NCBI GenBank assembly: GCA_964654285.1
Contig: CAZZJC010000032.1
Location: 1-64,000 of the forward strand
Source of the DNA: BJHQ01 sp964654285
GTDB taxonomy: Bacteria > Planctomycetota > UBA11346
Length of the DNA stretch: 64,000 nucleotides
Direction of reading: 5' to 3'
This document shows, piece by piece, positions 43,411-52,049 of the stretch. A model generated the notes under the pieces. That model had not been told where the DNA came from. It saw nothing but the letters and a program-made list of their open reading frames with translations, and did not search any database. Every line of letters starts with the position of its first letter. Within the stretch, counting starts at the first letter, position 1. A program made the translations under genes and the position numbers.

Positions 43411-46158
43411 ATGACCCTCCGCTCCAGTGATCAGATGCCAATGGATCAGGTGCTTGCCAACCTCAACGATGATCTGGCCCGATCCGAGGCGGACATTCCG
43501 GCCAGTGGCCAGCTCCAGGTCCTGAGCCGGGCCTGGGATCGACCGCTGGTCGCCTTCACCGCTGCGGGGGGGCTGGCGATGGGCAGCATGCTCCCCGCCG
43601 ACGGCCTGGGCACCTTGGCCCCGGCCCGGATCCGGGTTCGACTGCCTGCCGCCGGTGCATCCTTCAGGGCCGTGATCGGTCTGGATCGCAATCAGGCGCT
43701 GAAGGCTTGGCGCCGCCCCCTGCCGGACTTCGCAGGGAACGCGGAGTTCATCGTCAGCATCGACGGTCGGCAGGTCTTCTCCTCCGGTCCCAGGAAACTG
43801 ATGGACGAGCCGCTGGCCGTGACCGTGCCATTGCTTGGCGCGCGTGCGTTTGTCCTGGAGGTGCGTACCGGAGACGAACTGCCCTATTTCGCCTGGGCCG
43901 GCTGGGGTGAGGCGGTCGCAACCTTGAATGACGGCTGCGTGCTGCGGTTGAGCGCGATGCCGGTAACGCAGCCTGCGCCGACCTGGCGTCATCGTGACAT
44001 CATCATCGCCTGGGGTTTCGCCCGGGATTGCCCGGCCCACGAGGGCCGCATCGAGATCAGCGGCGGCCACCTGGGGCCGCTCAGCGCCCTGGATCCAAAG
44101 ATCACGGTTAGCGGGGCCACCTCCTGGCTGGCCGAAGGGATCACTGCTGGCCAGCGCCGTGCAATAGCGGTTCCCATCCTCCACCGCGAGACGGAACGCG
44201 GGCCGGATCGCACCCTGGTCACGCTCACCCTCGGCAGGCAGGTCTGCACCTTCCTGCCGCATGACCTGGCCCAGGGCCCCATCCTGCTGCACGACCAGAG
44301 CCTGGCCATCCTCGATCGCGACGCTGGCTTGAGCCTCGAAGATGTTCTCCGTCTTTGCTCAAACCACAGCAGCCGGACCATCCGGGAACGCGTGCGTGAA
44401 CAGCGAGAACGGTCGTGGGAAGAGGATCTGCGCGCCCTGCGCGGTCCATCTTTCCAGCCGCCGCCGCTGGAGATCCGCGAGCGCGACGCCTGGCCGCCCT
44501 TTTTCGCAGCGGCCATGCAGGTGGAGGTTCCCGATGCCTTCCTGAATCATCTCTGGCAGGTCGGCGGCTGGGGCATGGTGCGTCATTTCACCCGCATCGA
44601 CCGCGGGGATCTCACCCGCTTCGGCAAGGTCCCGACTCCCAAGAGCGCGCTGGCCTATACCGGCAATTTGCGCATCCTGCGCGATGTCACCGATCCGCGT
44701 GGTTGCTGGCTGCCGACCGGGGTCTGGCAACCGCTGGCGATGGAGGTGGACCGCATCGTCCAGGCCCTGGATCATCTGGGGCTGCACCGGATCGCCAGCG
44801 ACTGCCTTGACCTGTGGCTGGAGAACCAGCGACCGGACGGCGCCCTGGCCCTGGACACGCATGCCGAACGCGAGCATGCGCTGGGCCAGCTCAGCCTGCC
44901 CTGGGTCATGGCCGAGCACTATCGCCTGAGCGGCGACGGCGCCTGGCTGGAACGGCAGGCGCCCCGGCTGCACGCAGCAGCGCAGCTGATAATCCGTCGC
45001 CGCCGTTCCAGCATGGTGGAACTTACGCCTGAGCTGCAGGACCGCATCCGACGGGGCCTGGCCTCGCAGCCAGGCCTGCAACCACCGCTGGCCTCGGGCG
45101 ATGGTGGCGGACGGGCCTTCATCCTGGCCGATATCTGCGCCTACCAATCCCTGCGCCTGGTGGCCGACGTCCTGGCCGAGGTCGATCCGCGCCTCGGCCG
45201 CGAACTGGCTGGCGAAGCCGACGCTTATCGCGAGGTGCTGCTCCGCGTGGTAGAGGCCGCCGTCGCCGCCTCGCCGGTGCTGCGGGCCCAGGATGGGCTG
45301 TACCGTCGCTATCTGCCCCAGGGTTTCGCCGATCGCGGCCCGCTCCACCTGGAAGAAGCCGCCGGTTCGGACATGCATCGGCATTGGGGCTCCTACCTCT
45401 GCGACGTCGCCATCCCCTCGACCGGCATCGAATTCCTCCTGCGCAGCCGGGCCCTGTCCTTGGACTGCCCCTGGCTCGACGAGGTCTTCGACCTCTACGA
45501 AGACCGCTTCATCTACGACCACCCCTGGTACCAGGTGCGCCGACCCGGCTTCCGCCCCGAGCGCGACTGGGAAAGCCTTGGCGGCTGGCTCTACCAGTCA
45601 CCCCATGAACGGCTGCCGGAATACTACCTGCTGGCCGACGACATCCCCAACTTCCTGCGCGCCTGGCAACGACGGTCGGTGGCCGACATGTATTTCATCG
45701 GCGATCCCTTCGGCGACGCTGCGCATGAGAACTACATGTTCAAGGAGCACACCTGGTTCAACGTCTATGACAAGCAGCACAACCGGGGCGGGTTCCTGTC
45801 GAACTTCCGCAATCTGCTGGTCATGGAACAGGAACAGACCCTGTGGCTGGCACGCGGCACCCCGCGCGCCTGGCTGGAACAGGGCAGGACGATCCGGATC
45901 AGGAACGCCCCGACCTATTTCGGCACCCTGGCCTACGAGATCGTCTCGGACGTGGAGCAGGGCAGGATCACCGCGACCGTTCAACTGCCCGCTCGCACCG
46001 TGCCGCAGAAGGTGATTCTGCGCCTGCGCCACCCCAAGGCCGCGCCGATGCAGCGTCTCAGTGTCAACGGTAAGGAGTGGATGAAATTCGACTCCGCAAA
46101 GGAAACCATCGATCTCACGGGGCTGAGCGGCACCGTCACCGTGACCGCCCATCACTGA
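43411..46158 (+). CDS. (alpha/alpha)6-barrel glycosidase-like protein with N-terminal NPCBM-like domain
   Basis: About 915 aa from the ATG at 43411 (a GTG at 43339 would add 24 residues). Residues from about 45 to 200 resemble an NPCBM-type carbohydrate-binding module (beta-rich, with FRAVIGLDRNQALKA and FSSGPRKLMDEPLAVTVPL). The central 450 residues look like a glycoside hydrolase toroid, with GCWLPTGVWQPLAMEVDRIV, PDGALALDTHAEREHALGQL and HGE/DxE-type acidic clusters; the catalytic pair cannot be fixed. The C-terminus (from about 830) is a beta-sandwich (VILRLRHPKAAPMQRLSVNG), as in GH-type enzymes of families with C-terminal beta domains. No signal peptide is visible, so it probably acts in the cytoplasm on imported oligosaccharides. 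Confidence 0.75.
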   Translation: MTLRSSDQMPMDQVLANLNDDLARSEADIPASGQLQVLSRAWDRPLVAFTAAGGLAMGSMLPADGLGTLAPARIRVRLPAAGASFRAVIGLDRNQALKAWRRPLPDFAGNAEFIVSIDGRQVFSSGPRKLMDEPLAVTVPLLGARAFVLEVRTGDELPYFAWAGWGEAVATLNDGCVLRLSAMPVTQPAPTWRHRDIIIAWGFARDCPAHEGRIEISGGHLGPLSALDPKITVSGATSWLAEGITAGQRRAIAVPILHRETERGPDRTLVTLTLGRQVCTFLPHDLAQGPILLHDQSLAILDRDAGLSLEDVLRLCSNHSSRTIRERVREQRERSWEEDLRALRGPSFQPPPLEIRERDAWPPFFAAAMQVEVPDAFLNHLWQVGGWGMVRHFTRIDRGDLTRFGKVPTPKSALAYTGNLRILRDVTDPRGCWLPTGVWQPLAMEVDRIVQALDHLGLHRIASDCLDLWLENQRPDGALALDTHAEREHALGQLSLPWVMAEHYRLSGDGAWLERQAPRLHAAAQLIIRRRRSSMVELTPELQDRIRRGLASQPGLQPPLASGDGGGRAFILADICAYQSLRLVADVLAEVDPRLGRELAGEADAYREVLLRVVEAAVAASPVLRAQDGLYRRYLPQGFADRGPLHLEEAAGSDMHRHWGSYLCDVAIPSTGIEFLLRSRALSLDCPWLDEVFDLYEDRFIYDHPWYQVRRPGFRPERDWESLGGWLYQSPHERLPEYYLLADDIPNFLRAWQRRSVADMYFIGDPFGDAAHENYMFKEHTWFNVYDKQHNRGGFLSNFRNLLVMEQEQTLWLARGTPRAWLEQGRTIRIRNAPTYFGTLAYEIVSDVEQGRITATVQLPARTVPQKVILRLRHPKAAPMQRLSVNGKEWMKFDSAKETIDLTGLSGTVTVTAHH

Positions 46159-46184
46159 CCTTCGGGAAGCCGCGAGGAATCGCC

Positions 46185-46385
46185 ATGCGTCATCATGCCA
46201 TCACCGCCCGGTGTTCCGGCCTCCTGCTGGGTGTGCTTCCGCTGCCTGCCGCGGAAGCGCTGCCCTACGGGCACAAGGACTTCGTGCCCTCGCCAGGGCA
46301 GCCGACCAGCTTCCGGGTCGGATTGCACCAAGAGAACCTGTTTCGCGGCGGATTCAGCAAGAAGCGGAGCCTGATCCGGGTCTGA
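46185..46385 (+). pseudogene. Truncated PQQ-propeller-type secreted protein, remnant
   Basis: 66 codons with a good ribosome site (AGGA) and signal peptide (ending LPAAEALP). The mature part begins YGHKDFVPSPGQPTSFRVG, which is the typical start of exported PQQ-propeller proteins, but the frame then ends after about 40 residues and no propeller follows in the next 130 bp. It is best read as the 5' end of a gene whose remainder has been deleted. It may still be translated. Confidence 0.55.
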
Positions 46386-46518
46386 TCCCCACAGCGATGC
46401 CCAGAATATAGCTGACGGTGGCGGCCAAGTTCCTGAAGGATTTCGCGGCTCAACTCGCCTCGGTGGTGGCCTGGCAATCACTCCCAGGCACCCCATCCTC
46501 CACACGGTAACCCAACCC

Positions 46519-48201
46519 ATGCCCATGAACTACGATCTGCACCTGGTCAGCTTCAGCACCGCCGGCTCAACGCTGGTGGTACGCATCACGCAGCCCCCCA
46601 AGGATCGCAGCAATGGGCTGCATCTGAGGGTGGTCTCCGTCGATCTTCTGGGGCTGTCCATGGTGCGTGAGGGCACGGCGGTCGAATGGGATCACCAGGC
46701 GGATCCCACTCGGCTCATGCTCAGACCTCGTTGCGGTGCGGGCGAGATCGAATTCGTCTTTGAAACCGCAGACATCCTGCGGATCCGCACAAGCGGCGTG
46801 GCGCTGCGCATGCAGGTGCAGTCCGAAGCCTGGGCGCAGGTGGTGCCACGCGGATCCGATCGTTGGCAGATCAACCATTATGGGGTCCGGCAGCAGATCC
46901 TGCTCAGCCGTGTGTCCGGCGAGGTCACGGTGGATGCGCCCTGGGATGGGGTGCGCGCCTCCCAGGTGACGGTGACGATTTCCGGCGAGATCGCATTGAG
47001 CTGTCTGACTTCGACCGCACCAACGGACGCCAAGCGTCCGACCCTGATGCCGTGCCGACAACGCGTTCGCAGGGATTGGACCGCGTTCATGCGGACCCTG
47101 CCCAGCGTGCCTGCGCGCTATGCCTCGGCGCGTGAGCTGGCCGGCTACATCCTGTGGTCGGCACGGGTGGATCCGCAGGGACGGTATCGGAGGCCAGCGG
47201 TGCTGATGAGCAAGAACCGCATGAGCGCGGTCTGGAGCTGGGACCACTGCTTCAATGCGATGGCCCTTGCACCAGGGCAGGCCGCCCTGGCCTGGGATCA
47301 GATGCTGCTGCCGTTCGACCATCAGGATGAGCACGGCGCCCTGCCGGACAGCATCGGAATCGACAGCCTGGGCTGGAACTTCTGCAAGCCGCCGATCCAT
47401 GGCTGGGCGCTCCGGAAAATGCTGGCACTGAACGGGAATTCGCCCAGTCGCCGTCACATCGCATCGTTCTACCCGCAACTCGCGGCATGGACCAATTGGT
47501 GGTTGCGCAGCCGCGACGATGACGGGGATGGCCTGTGCCAGTATCATCACGGCAACGACAGCGGCTGGGACAACGCAACGTGTTTCACCATGGACATGCC
47601 GATCGAATCACCGGATCTTGCCGCATTCCTGGTGGTTCAGCTGGATGTGCTGTCCTCTCTGGCAGAGCGGCTCGCAAAACCGGCCGAGGCCCGGCGCTGG
47701 AAGAGACGAGCCGACCGGATGCTCAGCGACCTGATCCGGCACAACTGGCGCGATGATCGGTTCGCGGTGGTGCAGAGCGGTTCGCATCGCGTCGCTGCGG
47801 GGGGCGATAGCCTGCTTCCCTTCCTGCCTCTGGTCCTCGGTAAGCGGCTGCCTCCTGCCATTTCCCGGCGTCTGGTGGACGATCTCTTCCAGCCGGGACG
47901 ATTCCTGACCGAACACGGCCTGGCCACCGAGAGTCCCAAATCGCCCCGCTACGAGGCGGACGGGTATTGGCGCGGGCCGATCTGGGCCCCATCCACCTTT
48001 CTCATCTATGACGGACTGCGGCAATTGGGAGAGCACGCACGGGCTCAGGATCTGGCGCGGCGTTTCTGCGATCTCTGCCGATCCGGCGGCATGGCTGAGA
48101 ACTTCAACGCCTTGACGGGTGAAGCGCTGCGGGACAAGGCCTACACCTGGACCGCCAGCGTGTTCCTCATGCTGGCGCATGATCTTCGCGGGGTCAGGTG
48201 A
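46519..48201 (+). CDS. GH63-like glycoside hydrolase
   Basis: 560 aa from the ATG at 46519 (a second ATG two codons on is equally possible). The C-terminal 380 residues are an (alpha/alpha)6 toroid. Family-type motifs: WSWDHCFNAMAL, HGNDSGWDNATCF (the second Asp of SGWDN is the likely general acid), YWRGPIWAPSTFLIYDGL, and ENFNALTGE (Glu likely catalytic base). These match GH63 enzymes such as mannosylglycerate hydrolase and processing glucosidase-like proteins. No signal peptide is seen. It ends the carbohydrate locus. Substrate unknown. Confidence 0.88.
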   Translation: MPMNYDLHLVSFSTAGSTLVVRITQPPKDRSNGLHLRVVSVDLLGLSMVREGTAVEWDHQADPTRLMLRPRCGAGEIEFVFETADILRIRTSGVALRMQVQSEAWAQVVPRGSDRWQINHYGVRQQILLSRVSGEVTVDAPWDGVRASQVTVTISGEIALSCLTSTAPTDAKRPTLMPCRQRVRRDWTAFMRTLPSVPARYASARELAGYILWSARVDPQGRYRRPAVLMSKNRMSAVWSWDHCFNAMALAPGQAALAWDQMLLPFDHQDEHGALPDSIGIDSLGWNFCKPPIHGWALRKMLALNGNSPSRRHIASFYPQLAAWTNWWLRSRDDDGDGLCQYHHGNDSGWDNATCFTMDMPIESPDLAAFLVVQLDVLSSLAERLAKPAEARRWKRRADRMLSDLIRHNWRDDRFAVVQSGSHRVAAGGDSLLPFLPLVLGKRLPPAISRRLVDDLFQPGRFLTEHGLATESPKSPRYEADGYWRGPIWAPSTFLIYDGLRQLGEHARAQDLARRFCDLCRSGGMAENFNALTGEALRDKAYTWTASVFLMLAHDLRGVR

Positions 48202-48285
48202 CCTTCCTGATCATGGTTGCGGATCCTGCTGGCTGATCGGGACATCCCCGATGCCATGCCGGAGCGGACCCGGTGGCCCTAGCCG

Positions 48286-49545
48286 CTATTTGGGCAGATA
48301 GGCCGGTCGGACGAAGCGCAGCAGCTGGCGTTCGGTCATCGCCAGGACCTGGTATTCGCGGGCGAGCATCTTGTCGTTGTCGGCGCGATCCTTGGCGTCG
48401 CCGCGCACGACCAGGAAGTCGCAGCCGGGGCCGATCTTGTCGACCACCTTGTTGCCCATGGCGCGCACGAAATTGACCAGGTCGTCGACGTTGTATTCCG
48501 AGAACTCGCCCGCGAAGACGAAGGTCTTGGGACGGTCGGGGCTGTAGAGCGGGTTGCCGATGCGGTCGCCCTTGTGGATGGGCCGGCGGCGGGAATCGAT
48601 CTGGCCGACGACCTTGCATTCCGACAGGTCGGGGCCGGACTTGATGACCTCCACCGTGCCCTTCTCGACGAAGCGGCCGAGGTCGTAGCTGAAAACGACG
48701 AACAGCATGCCGGGCACGATGCGGTCGCGGCTCGAGAGGTCGATCATCACCCGGTCCTGGCGATCGGCGACCTCCAGCACGTTGCCGCACGGCAGGATCT
48801 CGTTGAGGAACTTGAGGTCGAGTTCGAGCAGCTTGCGGATGCGGTCCTGGTATTCGAGGACGGTGCTGGCGCGCACGCCGCGGTCGTTGGCGCCGGTCTT
48901 CTCGATCTTCTCGCGCGAGGCGATGAGTTCCTTCTCCTGCTTTTCCAGGCTTTCCTGGTCCTTGCGCCAGGCGGCCTCGAAGGCGGCGATCTGCTTGAGG
49001 GTCTCCTCGGTCTGGGCCCGGCGCTGGGTGATGGTGTCGTCCAGCTTGGGATACTTCTGCTGCTCGTCCGAGAGCACCTGCTGGTTGTGCGCCTTGACCT
49101 GGGCGACGGCGAGCTGGATGTCGTCGGTGGCGAGGCGGCGGGAGGAGCTTTTCAGCTTCTTCTTCTCAGGCCCGCCCCGGATCGACGCTTCCAGGGCGTT
49201 GGGATCCGGCTGGGCGTCCTTGGTGCGCTTGCCCGGCAGGGCGGTGCCCTGGAGCAGCCCATCATTGGTGTAGGCGACCCGGTGCTTGGCGAGCTCCATG
49301 TCGATGCGCGCGAGATCGGCCTGGCGGTCGGCGAGCTCGCGCTCCTTCTGGCGGATCTCGTTGCGCGATTCGCGGTTCCACTTCTGCAGCGCCGGCAGGG
49401 TCTGGGTGGAGGAGACCCCTTCGCCGCCTTCCATGATGGTCTTGATGCTGGAGTTCCAGACCCAGGCCATGATGCCGAGGATGACGGTGGCGAGGGCCAG
49501 GAGGATCAGGGAGAAGAGCGAGAAGGCGGGGATGCGGGCGGCCAC
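48286..49545 (-). CDS. Membrane-anchored coiled-coil protein with C-terminal BRCT domain
   Basis: 419 aa from a GTG at 49545 with AGGAG upstream. One transmembrane helix (residues 8-30) is followed by long coiled-coil regions (about 55-90 and 145-215). A small beta-rich domain follows (252-332, with ISSxDRIVPGMLFVVFSY-type strands and KGDRIGNPLY), and then a BRCT domain (339-412: KTFVFAGEFSE, then NKVVDKIGPGCDFLVV) patterned like the BRCT domain of NAD-dependent DNA ligase. BRCT domains bind phosphopeptides or DNA ends and are normally cytoplasmic. Its upstream neighbour has the same plan. Function unknown. Confidence 0.8.
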   Translation of the reverse strand: MAARIPAFSLFSLILLALATVILGIMAWVWNSSIKTIMEGGEGVSSTQTLPALQKWNRESRNEIRQKERELADRQADLARIDMELAKHRVAYTNDGLLQGTALPGKRTKDAQPDPNALEASIRGGPEKKKLKSSSRRLATDDIQLAVAQVKAHNQQVLSDEQQKYPKLDDTITQRRAQTEETLKQIAAFEAAWRKDQESLEKQEKELIASREKIEKTGANDRGVRASTVLEYQDRIRKLLELDLKFLNEILPCGNVLEVADRQDRVMIDLSSRDRIVPGMLFVVFSYDLGRFVEKGTVEVIKSGPDLSECKVVGQIDSRRRPIHKGDRIGNPLYSPDRPKTFVFAGEFSEYNVDDLVNFVRAMGNKVVDKIGPGCDFLVVRGDAKDRADNDKMLAREYQVLAMTERQLLRFVRPAYLPK

Positions 49546-49588
49546 GGTCGGCTCCTGGGGTTTCTGCTGCCGAAGGGATGGATACCGG

Positions 49589-50971
49589 CTACTTGGTGAT
49601 GGCCTTGACGTCGGCGCTGGTCAGATGCTCGAACTGGCTCTGGTCGATGATCGGCAGGTTGCGGCTGCGCGCCTGTTTCATGATCTCCAGGGCCTGGCTG
49701 CCGGCGACGACGATGTCGGTGTCCTTGCCGAGCGAGGACTCGATTTTGCCTCCCAGGCCGGAGATCAGCTTCACCACCGAGCCGCGATCCGCCTTGGTGA
49801 AGGTGCCGACCACGGCGAAGCGCTTGTGGGCGCGCGCGCTGGCGACCACGAATTCCCAACCCTGGAGGCTGGCGAAGCGCGGCCGCAGGTGCACGAGATC
49901 GAGAACCTGGTCTTCGCTGAGGATGCTCAGGCCGAGCTTGGTCGCCAGGTTGAGGTCGCTCTGGCAGTTGGTGCCGGCGACGAGGTAGTCGGTGTTGACG
50001 CTCAGGTCGGTCTCGATGCGGCCACCGACATCGAGGATCAGGCGTTGCAGCTCTTCCGTGCTGAAGCGCTGGAAATCGCCTCGGATCGCAAAGCCATAGA
50101 CCTTGTCGGGATCGTAGACGGGATTGTGCAGGAGATCGCCCGCGATGATCGGATCGTTCTGGTCGTATTCCGCCGCGACGCGGGCGACCGCGGTCTGGTC
50201 GCCGACCTCGATGACCTCGATCGCGCCCTTGACCACCGGCTGCCCGGCGCGTTTGAGGTAGACCGCGAAGCGGGTGCCATTGCGCAGACGATGCTTGTGG
50301 CCGCGATCGATGACCACGAAGCCGACCGCGGCGGCGCTGGAGATCACGCTGCCCTTGGGCACCAGCTTGCGGTTGGCGCTTTCAAGCTGGTTGGTGAGCT
50401 GCTGCACGCGGGTCTTGAGCTCGGCGATGCGGTTGTCGAGCTCCTTGTTGGCGTCGCGGTGCTTCTTGCTCTGGGCTTCGATCTCCTGCGACAGGGTCTC
50501 GATCGCGGCGCGCTTCTGCTGCCGGCGGGTCTCCTGGTCCTTCACGTTGCTGTACAGGTGGTCTTCCTCGGTATCCAGCTCCTTGCGGCGCGTGGTCATC
50601 TCCTTGAGCAGTTCCTCGTAGGCCTGCGAGCGCTTGGCCCGGCCCTCCTCGGTGGCCTTGAGCGTGGTCTGGAGGAGGGTGAGCATGCTCGCGACATCGT
50701 TGTCGGCGGTCTTGTCGTCGTCGAGGTACTGCTGCTTCTCGTGCTTGCGGTCGGCGATGACGTTTTCGGTGTTCTTGATCTGCTCCGGCAGCTGCTGCAG
50801 CAGGGCGTTCAGGCCGGGTTTGGCCGCTTCGAGGTTGCGCTTTTCCTCATTCATCGCCCGCAGGCGGGCGTTGGCGGTCAGCAGGAAGAGGAACAGCGAC
50901 AGCGACGCCACCCCCAGGATCACGATCAGGGCCGTCGCCCAGGTCGGGGTGCGCGAATAGGTGGATTCCAT
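49589..50971 (-). CDS. Membrane-anchored coiled-coil protein with two C-terminal BRCT domains
   Basis: 460 aa from the ATG at 50971. A transmembrane helix (11-33) leads into about 165 residues of coiled coil (35-205). A beta-barrel-like domain follows (206-288, with VGFVVIDRGHKHRLRNGTRF and NDPIIAGDLLHNPVYD). It ends in two BRCT repeats: 290-360 (VYGFAIRGDFQRFS, GGRIETDLSVNTDYLVAG) and 383-450 (RFAVVGTFTKADRG, GGKIESSLGKDTDIVVAG, LPIIDQSQFEHL). These match the ligase BRCT pattern of GG-x-(I/V), then TD-x-(L/V)-V-A-G. It is 43 bp upstream of the one-BRCT paralogue on the same strand, so they form an operon. Which side of the membrane carries the BRCT is not settled: the few flanking charges do not decide it. 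Confidence 0.82.
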   Translation of the reverse strand: MESTYSRTPTWATALIVILGVASLSLFLFLLTANARLRAMNEEKRNLEAAKPGLNALLQQLPEQIKNTENVIADRKHEKQQYLDDDKTADNDVASMLTLLQTTLKATEEGRAKRSQAYEELLKEMTTRRKELDTEEDHLYSNVKDQETRRQQKRAAIETLSQEIEAQSKKHRDANKELDNRIAELKTRVQQLTNQLESANRKLVPKGSVISSAAAVGFVVIDRGHKHRLRNGTRFAVYLKRAGQPVVKGAIEVIEVGDQTAVARVAAEYDQNDPIIAGDLLHNPVYDPDKVYGFAIRGDFQRFSTEELQRLILDVGGRIETDLSVNTDYLVAGTNCQSDLNLATKLGLSILSEDQVLDLVHLRPRFASLQGWEFVVASARAHKRFAVVGTFTKADRGSVVKLISGLGGKIESSLGKDTDIVVAGSQALEIMKQARSRNLPIIDQSQFEHLTSADVKAITK

Positions 50972-51085
50972 GTCGGGGCCCTCAGGCGCTCCTGCAGCTG
51001 GCTAGGAGGCGCCGGGGCAACGTAGGCCCAGCCCCGACCCCCGACAATCCGTGGCGCCGAGGCCCCTCCCCCGGTGTGTCAGCAC

Positions 51086-51118
51086 CGTGGTTTATCCACG
51101 ATTCGTCACCAGGTGACG
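51086..51118. other. Two hairpins in the BRCT-hemQ gap
   Basis: CGTGG-TTTAT-CCACG (51086-51100) and the palindrome CGTCACC-A-GGTGACG (51104-51118) are close together downstream of hemQ and upstream of the BRCT pair. They may be a terminator-like stop for hemQ on the minus strand or an operator. No U-tract is seen. Confidence 0.4.
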
Positions 51119-51125
51119 GGGAAAC

Positions 51126-51983
51126 TCAGGCCAGCAGCAGCCGTTGCAGCGCATCCGGCGCCAGGCGCTGGCCGAGGTGGAAGGGCCCGAATTCGGCGTA
51201 GCGGCTGCTCGCGGGGTCGAAGCGCATCTCGGTCACCAGCTTCTTGAAGACCAGCGGATCGGCGCTGTGCAGGTCGACCGACCATTCCCAGTCATCGAGG
51301 CCGATCGCGCCACCGATGACCTGGACCACCTGCTCATGGTACTTGTGGCCGATGCGGCCGTGCCCGCGCATCAGGGCGCGGCGCTCGTCGACCGTCGCGG
51401 CGTACCAGTTGTACTGTTCACCCCGGCGCTTGCTCATCGGGTAGAAGCAGACGTGCTCGTAGTCAGGAATGCCCCTGCTCAGCCGGGCATCGAGCGCCGC
51501 GCGGTGCTTGGCGTACTCGACCGCGAAGGCCGCGTCCCAATCCGGGGTGCCGGGTCTGAGGCCCTGCTGCATCAGCCGGCCGTTGGCCTGGGCCGTGGCC
51601 TCGTACAGGCTGACCTCCAGCATCGACACGAAGGCGTAGGCAGGCCGCAGGTATTCATGCAGGCGGGTGCGCCGGAACGCATGCTGCGTCGCGAGCAGCC
51701 CGGCCATGTCCGGGCGGTAGAACAGGAACATCAGATCGGACTTCTGGCCCAGCATGGCATAGGCCGCCGCCCCGCCCTTCGCCCGCGCCGCTTCGCCCAG
51801 CCAGGCCGAGGCCTCACCCGCGATCGCCTCGCGGTCGCGCGCTTCGAGGTGCCGCCACAAGGTCCAATCCAGCCGCCACAGCTCGTGCAGGATGCACCAG
51901 CCTTCGAGGGTCTGGGGCGGTTCGTTGGCGGCCTGGGCATGCGCCGACGGAGGATTGGCAGGCGGGCTGGCGGGATGCGTCAT
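51126..51983 (-). CDS. hemQ: Coproheme decarboxylase (chlorite dismutase family)
   Basis: 285 aa. HemQ decarboxylates Fe-coproporphyrin III (coproheme) to haem b with hydrogen peroxide, in the coproporphyrin-dependent haem pathway. Family blocks: YPMSKRRGEQYNWYAATVDERRALM, HGRIGHKYHEQVVQ (heme-ligating histidine region), GLDDWEWSVDLHSADPL and MRFDPASSRYAEFGPFHLG. It starts with about 20 residues of Ala/Pro-rich sequence without homology, and no strong ribosome site precedes the ATG. No other haem genes are adjacent. Confidence 0.93.
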   Translation of the reverse strand: MTHPASPPANPPSAHAQAANEPPQTLEGWCILHELWRLDWTLWRHLEARDREAIAGEASAWLGEAARAKGGAAAYAMLGQKSDLMFLFYRPDMAGLLATQHAFRRTRLHEYLRPAYAFVSMLEVSLYEATAQANGRLMQQGLRPGTPDWDAAFAVEYAKHRAALDARLSRGIPDYEHVCFYPMSKRRGEQYNWYAATVDERRALMRGHGRIGHKYHEQVVQVIGGAIGLDDWEWSVDLHSADPLVFKKLVTEMRFDPASSRYAEFGPFHLGQRLAPDALQRLLLA

Positions 51984-52049
51984 GGGGGGCGGACTTGAGG
52001 CCGAGCGCCAGCGCAGGCAAGCGGAAGCCGACGCAGGGTGATGCGCGCT

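Noticed and set aside
51091..51099. TTATCCACG, similar to a DnaA box
   Set aside because: Single copy inside a hairpin, with no AT-rich region or other boxes nearby, so an origin is not supported.
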